Source: a bacterium | Lineage (GTDB): Bacteria; Planctomycetota; J058; JAJDCP01 | DNA: 11,349 nt | Direction of reading: 5' to 3' | Assembly (NCBI GenBank): GCA_030428695.1 | Contig: JAUIEM010000333.1 | Location: 1 to 11,349, forward strand | Part shown: positions 1-5,741 of the stretch, piece by piece | How the letters are laid out: each line of letters begins with the position of its first letter | Numbering within the stretch: position 1 is the stretch's first letter | Notes under the pieces: generated by a model | Databases searched by the model: none | The model's input: the letters and a program-made list of their open reading frames with translations, nothing else | Told to the model about the DNA's origin: nothing | Made by a program: the position numbers and the translations under genes

Positions 1-440
1 GCGGCGGCGACCAGCACGACCGCGCGGGCGACCGGCTCCGCCGGCAGCAGGGCCGCGCGCGCCGCGCGCCCGGCGGCGGGGTCGTCGCCGTGGAAGCGCT
101 GGAACACGAGGGGCGAGGCCTCGGCGTGTCCCGCGCTCGCCAGCGCCGCGCCCCAGACGAGCTTGGGCAGGCAGGGGTTCACCGCGCCGAAGGTCGCCGA
201 CTGGAACCCGGCGCGCCACGGCGCGTGGATCTGCGGCGTGAGCTCCGCGCCCGCCGGCGGGCCGCCGTGGACGAGCTGGCGCCAGTGCAGCGCGCTGGCG
301 GCGATCCACTCCGGCTCGTCGCTGTGCAGCTGGCCCTCGAGCGCGCGCGCCCGCGTCGCGCGGAGCGACACGAGCGCCACGGCGAAGGCGGCCGCGAGCA
401 GCGCCGCGGACAGCAGGCGGGACCGGCGAAGGCGCTCCAC
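1..440 (-). CDS. GT-C-like integral membrane protein, 5' part (3' end outside the window)
   Basis: An open minus-strand frame runs from a GTG at 440 to the left edge without a stop (146 codons seen). The product starts VERLRRSRLL, followed by a hydrophobic stretch at about residues 9-28 (LLSAALLAAAFAVALVSL), which fits a first membrane helix with positive residues on the inside. Next comes a loop with HSDEPEWIAASALHW (about residues 43-57) and later NPCLPKLVWGAAL (about 92-104). An acidic DE pair just after the first helix and an NP-x-PK-type segment are typical of the first extracytoplasmic loop of GT-C glycosyltransferases (ArnT/PMT, GT39), which move sugars from polyprenyl-phosphate donors. 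That assignment is a resemblance from reading, since only the N-terminus is present. The gene is transcribed divergently from the sulfatase-like gene. No clear Shine-Dalgarno sequence precedes the GTG, so the start is tentative. Confidence 0.6.
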   Translation of the reverse strand, partial: MERLRRSRLLSAALLAAAFAVALVSLRATRARALEGQLHSDEPEWIAASALHWRQLVHGGPPAGAELTPQIHAPWRAGFQSATFGAVNPCLPKLVWGAALASAGHAEASPLVFQRFHGDDPAAGRAARAALLPAEPVARAVVLVAA

Positions 441-486
441 GGCCGGCCACGATAGCGGCGCGCGACGGCGCGGCGCCAGCGCCCGC

Positions 487-492
487 TATACT
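487..492 (+). promoter_or_regulatory. Candidate -10 element (TATACT) of the sulfatase-family gene
   Basis: TATACT at 487-492 matches the TATAAT consensus at five of six positions and stands out in an otherwise almost pure G/C region. It lies in the 59-bp gap between divergent genes. The sulfatase ATG is at 500, seven bases after the hexamer, so transcription would begin at or next to the start codon and give a leaderless or nearly leaderless mRNA. This agrees with the lack of a Shine-Dalgarno sequence there. No convincing -35 hexamer is visible 16-18 bases upstream (GACGGC at 464-469 is poor). Single hexamers are weak evidence. Confidence 0.35.
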
Positions 493-499
493 CGCCGCG

Positions 500-1945
500 A
501 TGCCGCGCACGCCCCCGAACGCGCCCCGCGAGCCCGCCGCGTCGCGCCGCGCCGCCCCGCGCCGGCGGATCGTGGCCGCGCTGGCCCTCGCGGCCCTCGC
601 GCTGCAGGGGGCCTGTCGCGAAGAGCCGGTGCGCCCGCCGAACCTGCTGCTCGTCGTCCTCGACACGACCCGCGCCGACCGCATCGGGTGCTACGGCGCG
701 GGGCCCGGGGCCACGCCGGCGATCGACGCCCTGGCCGCTCGCGGGACGCGCTTCGCGAACGCCTACGCGCAGTCGTCGCTGACGCCCGTCTCGGCGGCGT
801 CCTTCCTGACCGGCGCGTGGCCCTTCCGCACGGGCATCCGCAGCCTGTTCGTCGTCTCCGAGGGCGAGCTGTCGGGCGACGTGACCAGCGTGTTCGAGGA
901 CCTGCGCGCCGCCGGCCGCGCGACGGGCGGCTTCGTCAGCGCGCGCCCGATGGGGGCGCACTACGGCCTCGACCGCGGCTTCGACGTGTACGAGGACGAG
1001 ATCCAGGACGCGCCGGGCGCGGGCACCGTGCGCCGCGCCGTGCAGCGGCGCGCGGAGGAGACGACCGAGCTGGCCCTGGCCTGGCTCGACGAGCACGCCG
1101 GCGGGCCCTTCGCCGCGCTCGTGCACTACTTCGACGCCCACGACGTCGCGCTGCTGCCCCCGGCCCCGTTCCTGGCCGAGCACGTGTCCTTCGAGCTGCC
1201 CGCCGGCCTGGGGCGCGAGCCCACCGTCGAGCAGGTGCGCGAGCTGTGGCGGACGCCGGAGCGCCGCCGCGAGGTCTACGCCGCCGAGGTCACGTACATG
1301 GACGACCAGGTGCGCCGCCTGCTCGAGCGCCTCGAGGTGCACGGCGCGCTCGAGAACACCATCGTGTGCGTGATCGCCGACCACGGCGAGTCGCTGGGCG
1401 AGCACGGCTTCTGGGACCACGGGATGCTGTGGGAGGAGCAGCTGCGCGTCCCGCTCCTCCTGGCCGGACCCGGCGTGCCCGCGGGCGCCGTCGTGGACGC
1501 GCGCGTGCGCCTGGTCGACCTGGCGCCGACGCTGGCCGAGCTGCTCGGCCTGGACGCGACCGGCGCGCGCCGCGACGGTGTCTCCGCCCTCGACCTGGCG
1601 CGCGGGGCCGCGCCGACCGTCGAGCCGCGCCCGCTGTACGCCGAGGTGCGCCACGCCGAGGGCGACCGCCTCGACCGCCCGCCGGCCCTGCACGCGGTGA
1701 CGCTGGGCGAGTGGAAGCTCGTGACCGGGCCCGGCGGCGCCGGCGCGCGCGTCTACGACCTCGACGCCGACCCCGGCGAGCTGCGCATGCTCGACCCCGC
1801 CCGCGACGACCGCGCCGCCCGCCACCTGGCCCTCCTGGAGGCCTGGGGCGCCTGGACCGACGGCGCCGCCCGCCTCGAAGGCGTCCCCGCCGACGTCCTC
1901 GACGACCTCCGCGAGCTCGGCTACCTCGGCACGGACGAGGAGTGA
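500..1945 (+). CDS. Sulfatase-like hydrolase/transferase of the alkaline phosphatase superfamily, probable exported lipoprotein, Thr at the nucleophile position
   Basis: The 481-residue product has an Arg-rich N-terminus, a hydrophobic stretch at 24-35 and LQGAC ending at Cys39. This looks like a lipoprotein signal, although Gln at -3 is unusual. The mature part starts with NLLLVVLDTTRADRIGCYG (48-66), in which Asp55 is the expected first metal ligand. The nucleophile segment TPVSAASFLTG (95-105) aligns with the sulfatase signature CxPSRAxLLTG, but Thr95 replaces the Cys/Ser that is converted to formylglycine. ADHGESLGEHG (293-303) supplies the second metal-binding Asp-His pair (Asp294, His295), with a further His307. 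EWKLVTGPGG near the C-terminus is the usual late strand. With Thr in this place the enzyme is more likely to act on phosphate or phosphodiester bonds, or as a transferase, as in EptA/LtaS-type enzymes, than as a formylglycine sulfatase. Its substrate is unknown. The neighbouring membrane glycosyltransferase-like gene hints at cell-surface work. It stops 30 bp before hsdM. Confidence 0.85.
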   Translation: MPRTPPNAPREPAASRRAAPRRRIVAALALAALALQGACREEPVRPPNLLLVVLDTTRADRIGCYGAGPGATPAIDALAARGTRFANAYAQSSLTPVSAASFLTGAWPFRTGIRSLFVVSEGELSGDVTSVFEDLRAAGRATGGFVSARPMGAHYGLDRGFDVYEDEIQDAPGAGTVRRAVQRRAEETTELALAWLDEHAGGPFAALVHYFDAHDVALLPPAPFLAEHVSFELPAGLGREPTVEQVRELWRTPERRREVYAAEVTYMDDQVRRLLERLEVHGALENTIVCVIADHGESLGEHGFWDHGMLWEEQLRVPLLLAGPGVPAGAVVDARVRLVDLAPTLAELLGLDATGARRDGVSALDLARGAAPTVEPRPLYAEVRHAEGDRLDRPPALHAVTLGEWKLVTGPGGAGARVYDLDADPGELRMLDPARDDRAARHLALLEAWGAWTDGAARLEGVPADVLDDLRELGYLGTDEE

Positions 1946-1948
1946 CCC
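1939..1948. repeat. Left copy of a 10-bp inverted repeat (GGAGTGACCC) bracketing the defence block
   Basis: GGAGTGACCC covers the last sense codon and the TGA stop of the sulfatase-family gene. Its exact reverse complement, GGGTCACTCC, occurs at 10727-10736 over the stop codon of the convergent TPM gene. The pair encloses the lower-GC restriction block. The match does not extend further inward or outward. Because both genes end in Glu-TGA, about six of the ten bases could coincide easily, so a link to insertion is only a suggestion. Confidence 0.3.
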
Positions 1949-1975
1949 CAAGCCTCAAGTGTGAACGGACCAGGC

Positions 1976-4126
1976 ATGAACCACAGCCAGATCGTGAGCT
2001 TCATCTGGGGCGTCGCGGACCTGATCCGCGACACCTTCAAGCGCGGCAAGTACCAGGACGTGATCCTGCCGCTGACCGTGCTGCGCCGCCTCGATTGCGT
2101 GCTCGCCCCCACCAAGCCGGAGGTCCTGGCGGTTCAGGCCAAGTACAAGGGCAAGATCGAGAACCTCGACCCGCAGCTCCGGCGGGCCTCGGGATTCGCC
2201 TTCTACAACACCTCTCGCTACGACTTCGAGAAGCTACTGGCCGACGCTCCGCACATCGCCCAGAACCTGCGCAACTACGTCGCGGGTTTTAGCCCCAACA
2301 TGCGCGAGGTGCTCGAGAAGTTCGACTTCGACAACACGATCTCGAAGCTGGACGAGGCCGGCATCCTGTATCAGGTCGTGCAGCGATTCGGCGATTCCAA
2401 GGTCAACCTGCATCCAGACCCGGATCAGGGGGGCGTCGACAACTTCACGATGGGCACGATCTTCGAAGAGCTCATCCGGAAGTTCAACGAGGCGCTGAAC
2501 GAGAATCCGGGTGAGCACTTCACGCCGCGAGACGTCGTCCACCTGATGGTCGACCTGATGCTCGCCGGAGACGAGGGGCGGCTCAACAAGGACGGGGCTG
2601 TGCTGAGCATCTACGACCCCTGCTGCGGCTCGGGCGGCATGCTCACGATCGCCAAGGAGCACATCACCGTTGGAGAGCGCCGCGAGGGCGAGCTCCACCA
2701 GCCCGCCGTGAACGCCGGCGCGGACGTTCACCTCTTCGGCCAGGAGGTCAATCCCGAGACCTGGGCGGTGAGCAAGGCCGATCTCTACATGAAGTCCATC
2801 GATGGACGAGACGCCGAGAAGATCGCGTTCGGGAGCGTCCTGTCGAACGACCGGCACTCGGGAACGGCGTTCGACTACATGATCGCCAATCCCCCCTACG
2901 GGAAGGACTGGAAGCGCGATCAGGACGCCGTGCGCGCGGAACACGACCGTGGCGCAGCCGGCCGCTTCGGTCCCGGCCTGCCGCGGATCAGTGATGGCCA
3001 GCTCCTGTTCCTCCTGCATATGCTCGCGCACACGAAGGAGCAAGCGCAGGGCGGCTCACGTGTCGCCATCATCATGAATGGCTCGCCGCTCTTTACTGGC
3101 GATGCCGGCAGCGGTGAGAGTGAGATCCGTCGTTGGATCCTCGAGAACGATCTGCTCGAGGCGCTCATCGCGCTGCCCGAGCAGCTCTTCTACAACACCG
3201 GCATCGCGACGTATGTGTGGGTGCTCACGAATCGGAAACGCCCCGAGAAGCGAGGGAAGGTCCAACTCATCGACGCATCCCACTTCGACCAGGAGGCGAA
3301 GCGGGGTCTGTTCAGCACCCTGATGCGCAAGACCCTTGGATCGAAGCGTCGAGAGATCCCTTTCGACAAGAAGCAGGACATCCTGCGGCTGCTGACCGAG
3401 TTCGAAGATGGCGCCACCCGCACCGTCGTCGAGAGCGGTGAGGAGCGGAAGGTGGTCGTCAGTCGCATCTACCCGACCACCCACTTCGGCTTCCGCAAGA
3501 TCACGGTCGAGCGGCCCCTGAAGCTGGACTTCCAGGCAAGCCCCGAACGGATCGCCCGACTGGAGGACGAACGCGCCTTCCGCAACCTGGCGGTATCGAA
3601 GAAGAAGGGCGCTGCCAAGGCGAAGGACGAAGAGGCAGGACGGGCACAGCAGGCGGCGATCCGTATGCTGCTCGGGGAGCTTCCGAAGGACCTGTATCTC
3701 GATCGCGCTGAGTTCGAGTCCGTGCTTGGGAAGGCGACTAAGCATGCCAAGCTCAAACTCGCCGCGCCGATCAAGAAGGCCATCCTCTCCGCGCTCTCCG
3801 ATCGCAACGAAGATGCCGAGACCTGTCGCGACAAGGACGGCCACCGTGAGCCGGATCCGGAGCTGCGCGACACGGAGAGCGTGCCCCTCGAGGAGGAGGT
3901 CGAGGCCTTCTTCGAGCGCGAAGTGAAGCCGCACGTGCCCAATGCGTGGATCGACACCTCTCGCCGGGACCCCCAGGACGGTGAGGTCGGTCTCGTGGGG
4001 TACGAGATCAACTTCAACCGGTACTTCTACGAGTACCGGCCGCCCCGGCCGCTCGAGGAGATCGAGGCGGACATCCAGGAGCTGGAGGAGGAGATCGTGG
4101 CCATGCTGAGGGAGGTCACCGGCTAG
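1976..4126 (+). CDS. hsdM: Type I restriction-modification methyltransferase subunit HsdM (N6-adenine)
   Basis: The product is 716 residues from ATG 1976. It opens with MNHSQIVSFIWGVADLIRD, the usual start of this family, and AGG of GGACCAGG lies just upstream. A GTG at 1961 would add five residues with no better ribosome site. The N-terminal helical HsdM_N domain covers about residues 1-165. GEHFTPRDVV (179-188) leads into the SAM-dependent methyltransferase fold. DPCCGSGG (214-221) is the SAM-binding motif I, and NPPY (305-308) is the catalytic motif IV of amino-methyltransferases that modify adenine N6. LIALPEQLFYNTGI marks the end of the core. A long C-terminal part follows, with a charged KKKGAAKAKDEEAGR linker and a final coiled-coil-like segment (EEIEADIQELEEEIVAML) likely to pack on HsdS. 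At 716 residues it belongs to the longer HsdM type. It works as an M2S complex with HsdS and joins HsdR for restriction. No promoter is evident in the 30 bp after the sulfatase gene. Confidence 0.95.
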   Translation: MNHSQIVSFIWGVADLIRDTFKRGKYQDVILPLTVLRRLDCVLAPTKPEVLAVQAKYKGKIENLDPQLRRASGFAFYNTSRYDFEKLLADAPHIAQNLRNYVAGFSPNMREVLEKFDFDNTISKLDEAGILYQVVQRFGDSKVNLHPDPDQGGVDNFTMGTIFEELIRKFNEALNENPGEHFTPRDVVHLMVDLMLAGDEGRLNKDGAVLSIYDPCCGSGGMLTIAKEHITVGERREGELHQPAVNAGADVHLFGQEVNPETWAVSKADLYMKSIDGRDAEKIAFGSVLSNDRHSGTAFDYMIANPPYGKDWKRDQDAVRAEHDRGAAGRFGPGLPRISDGQLLFLLHMLAHTKEQAQGGSRVAIIMNGSPLFTGDAGSGESEIRRWILENDLLEALIALPEQLFYNTGIATYVWVLTNRKRPEKRGKVQLIDASHFDQEAKRGLFSTLMRKTLGSKRREIPFDKKQDILRLLTEFEDGATRTVVESGEERKVVVSRIYPTTHFGFRKITVERPLKLDFQASPERIARLEDERAFRNLAVSKKKGAAKAKDEEAGRAQQAAIRMLLGELPKDLYLDRAEFESVLGKATKHAKLKLAAPIKKAILSALSDRNEDAETCRDKDGHREPDPELRDTESVPLEEEVEAFFEREVKPHVPNAWIDTSRRDPQDGEVGLVGYEINFNRYFYEYRPPRPLEEIEADIQELEEEIVAMLREVTG

Positions 4127-4134
4127 GAATTTTG

Positions 4135-4170
4135 TAAATGTCGGCGGATAGCAAAATTTGCCGACATTTA
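4135..4170. promoter_or_regulatory. Inverted repeat IR1, probable AbiEi operator (distal copy)
   Basis: TAAATGTCGGC (4135-4145) and GCCGACATTTA (4160-4170) are perfect 11-bp inverted arms around a 14-bp spacer. The inner core TGTCGGC-N14-GCCGACA is repeated exactly, with the same spacer length, 43 bp downstream. The stretch is AT-rich compared with the genes on either side. AbiEi antitoxins are known to repress their own operon by binding two inverted repeats and bending the DNA, so an operator role is the best reading. As RNA the repeat could also fold into a hairpin behind hsdM, but no U-run follows to make a classical terminator. Confidence 0.65.
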
Positions 4171-4174
4171 TCTA

Positions 4175-4181
4175 TGTCGGA
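4175..4181. repeat. Extra half-site TGTCGGA next to IR2
   Basis: TGTCGGA at 4175-4181 directly abuts the left arm of IR2 (TGTCGGC, 4182-4188), giving a tandem pair of heptamers that differ at one base. It lies between the two inverted repeats in the same orientation as their left arms. It could be an auxiliary binding site or a trace of repeat duplication. Confidence 0.4.
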
Positions 4182-4209
4182 TGTCGGCACTTGCAAGGAT
4201 CCGCCGACA
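4182..4209. promoter_or_regulatory. Inverted repeat IR2, probable AbiEi operator (proximal copy)
   Basis: TGTCGGC (4182-4188) and GCCGACA (4203-4209) repeat the arms of IR1 with an identical 14-bp spacer. The spacer sequence differs from that of IR1 except for a TTGC core, and here includes the palindrome CTTGCAAG (4190-4197). The 43-bp step between repeats is about four helical turns, which would place two bound proteins on the same DNA face. The right arm extended inward (ATCCGCCGACA, 4199-4209) is also the exact complement of the extended left arm of IR1 (TGTCGGCGGAT, 4139-4149). The candidate -35 lies inside the spacer, so binding here should block RNA polymerase. Confidence 0.65.
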
Positions 4210-4220
4210 AATTCCATAGT
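4191..4220 (+). promoter_or_regulatory. Candidate promoter of the abiE-hsdS-hsdR unit
   Basis: TTGCAA (4191-4196) and CATAGT (4215-4220) each match four of six consensus positions with an 18-bp spacer. The pair overlaps IR2, as expected for a repressed promoter. Initiation would fall at about 4227-4228, directly on the proposed GTG start of the antitoxin gene. The hexamers are weak, and other AT-rich hexamers in 4128-4220 could serve instead. Confidence 0.35.
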
Positions 4221-4227
4221 ACGAGGT

Positions 4228-4830
4228 GTGAAGGAACTGACGGAAGCCAGCCTGAGGAGAGCCGGTATCGGGGCGTTCTTCCGTCCGCGGGACGTACAGA
4301 GCCTGGGCGTCTCCCACTATCAGATCCAGCGTCTGGTCGAGGCGGGCGCCGTGGAGAAGCTGGGATTCGGCCTGTACCGCCTGGTGGAGGTCGAGCCCAC
4401 CGAGCTCGAGACCGTGGCCATGGTGGCGGCCGCCGTTCCGGGAGCGATCGTCTGCCTCCTGACCGCTCTCGGCGTCCACGGCATCGGCACCCAGGTTCCA
4501 GCGGACGTCTGGATCGCAATCGACCGCAAGGCGCGCAAGCCGCGCAAGGTCCCCGCGAGGCTGAAGATCGTCCGCTTCTCCGGAGTGATGCTCACCTACG
4601 GGGTTGTCCAGCAAACAATGCTCGGCGTCCCCGTATCCATCACCTCCCCGGCACGAACCGTGGTGGATTGCTTCCGCTACCGGAACAAGATTGGCATCGA
4701 CGTTGCCATGGAGGCGCTTCGGGACGCGGTTCGCTTGCGCATCACAACCATCAGGGAGATCGAGAGGGCGGCCGAGGTCTGCCGGGCACGCACTGTCATG
4801 CGCTCATACCTCGAGGTCTTCTCGGCATGA
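4228..4830 (+). CDS. abiEi: AbiEi-like type IV antitoxin and probable autorepressor
   Basis: The product is 200 residues from GTG 4228. Residues about 12-52 (GIGAFFRPRDVQSLGVSHYQ, then a QRLVEAGAVEKLGFGLYRL segment) form the N-terminal winged helix-turn-helix of the AbiEi_4 type, with the GLYRL wing. The C-terminal part contains PADVWIAIDRKARK and a strongly basic segment, then SPARTVVDCFRYRNKIG (about 140-156), the signature stretch of the AbiEi C-terminal domain, which neutralises the toxin and contributes a charged DNA-facing surface. In this family the antitoxin does not bind the toxin stably but counters its action, and it represses the operon. The frame stays open upstream to 4138, and an ATG lies at 4174, but those codons would run through the operator repeats and encode no family sequence, so GTG 4228 is preferred. 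GAGG at 4223-4226 is too close to be a good ribosome site, which is compatible with leaderless initiation. The stop overlaps the toxin start (ATGA). Confidence 0.85.
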   Translation: MKELTEASLRRAGIGAFFRPRDVQSLGVSHYQIQRLVEAGAVEKLGFGLYRLVEVEPTELETVAMVAAAVPGAIVCLLTALGVHGIGTQVPADVWIAIDRKARKPRKVPARLKIVRFSGVMLTYGVVQQTMLGVPVSITSPARTVVDCFRYRNKIGIDVAMEALRDAVRLRITTIREIERAAEVCRARTVMRSYLEVFSA

Positions 4831-5741
4831 CGCGCAATCCGCGCGACCTGGCCGCGTCGATCCACCGCCGGTTGCTCAACGGCGCAAGGGAGCGCCACGA
4901 AGACCCTCAATTCGTCCTGCAACGCTACGCGGCGGAGCGGTTCCTGTTCCGCCTGGGAGAATCCCGCCACCGCGAGAACTTCGTCCTCAAGGGAGCCATG
5001 CTGTTCAGTCTGTGGGGCGGGTCGCTCTACCGGCCCACACGTGATCTCGACTTCACTGGATACGGGAGCGACGAAGTGGACGAGCTGTTGGGCCGCGTCC
5101 GCGACATTTGCTCGACCCAGGTGCCCGATGACGGGATCACCTTCGACCTCTCGGAGCTCCGGGCCGAGCCGATCCGGGAGGAGGTCGAGTACGGCGGCCT
5201 GCGAATCCAGTTCAAGGCCCGTTTGGGACGCGCGGAGGTCCGCATGCAGATCGATGTGGGATTCGGCAATGCGATCGAACCAGGACCGGAAGAGGCGGAG
5301 TACCCACCTCTGCTGGACGCTCCCGCCCCGCGCATTCGCGCCTACCCCACGGTTGCCGTCGTCGCGGAGAAGCTGCACGCTATGACGGTCCTCGGCGAAC
5401 GCAACAGCCGGTACAAGGACTTCTACGACCTCTACGTGCTCACCGAAAACATCGAGTTCGACGCACGGACTCTCGCGAGCTCGATCCGCGCGACTTTCGA
5501 TCGGCGCCGAACCACGATCGACCCCACGATCCCCATCGCGCTCACTTCCGCGTTCTATGCCGATGCCCACCGATCACGGCAGTGGCGGACCTACATCGAG
5601 CGCAATTCGCTCCCGAGTGTTCCGAGCGACTTCGATCAAGTGGGCGAACGGCTTAGACGATTCCTGCTTCCGGTTTGGGATGGCATGGGCACGAGGGATG
5701 CCCTCGAAGGTGTATGGCCGCCAAAGGGGGGATGGGAGTGA
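4827..5741 (+). CDS. abiEii: AbiEii/AbiGii-family nucleotidyltransferase toxin
   Basis: The product has 304 residues and starts at ATG 4827 inside the antitoxin stop (ATGA), so translation is coupled. FVLKGAMLFSLWGG (52-65) is the nucleotidyltransferase motif I in the KGA-type variant seen in one branch of the family, where many members have KGGT. RPTRDLDF (69-76) supplies the metal-binding Asp73 and Asp75. AEKLHAMTVLG (180-190) holds Glu181-Lys182, and RYKDFYDL (195-202) is the conserved KDFYD motif. The C-terminal half is helical with SRQWRTYIERN. AbiEii-type enzymes are pol-beta-fold nucleotidyltransferases. AbiEii was described as a GTP-binding bacteriostatic toxin, and related MenT enzymes add nucleotides to tRNA acceptor ends. 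The target here is not deducible. All catalytic motifs are intact, so the gene is probably functional. Its end overlaps the start region of hsdS, which is unusual for a stand-alone abiE pair and ties the toxin to the restriction genes. Confidence 0.88.
   Translation: MTRNPRDLAASIHRRLLNGARERHEDPQFVLQRYAAERFLFRLGESRHRENFVLKGAMLFSLWGGSLYRPTRDLDFTGYGSDEVDELLGRVRDICSTQVPDDGITFDLSELRAEPIREEVEYGGLRIQFKARLGRAEVRMQIDVGFGNAIEPGPEEAEYPPLLDAPAPRIRAYPTVAVVAEKLHAMTVLGERNSRYKDFYDLYVLTENIEFDARTLASSIRATFDRRRTTIDPTIPIALTSAFYADAHRSRQWRTYIERNSLPSVPSDFDQVGERLRRFLLPVWDGMGTRDALEGVWPPKGGWE

Noticed and set aside
179..1951. Long minus-strand open frame opposite the sulfatase-like gene
   Set aside because: Its protein has no recognisable domain and is the low-stop mirror frame expected opposite a very GC-rich gene; the plus strand has clear family motifs. 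Only the separate frame starting at 440 is convincing on this strand.
163..2292. 709-codon plus-strand open frame
   Set aside because: Arg/Ala/Pro-rich translation running out of frame through both the sulfatase-like gene and the start of hsdM; a composition artefact.
2234..3043. 269-codon minus-strand open frame inside hsdM
   Set aside because: It is opposite the methyltransferase motifs I and IV and has no recognisable motif.
4135..4170. Intrinsic terminator behind hsdM
   Set aside because: The hairpin has a 14-base loop and is followed by TCTATG, not a T-run; the exact repetition of the arms downstream favours a protein-binding site.
4135..4209. CRISPR array or repeat RNA
   Set aside because: The repeated unit is only 7 bp in inverted pairs with 14-bp spacers and two copies; the layout is that of operators.
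4138..4227. Upstream extension of the antitoxin reading frame (possible starts at 4138 and ATG 4174)
   Set aside because: These codons pass through both inverted repeats and encode residues not seen at AbiEi N-termini; the frame is probably open by chance.
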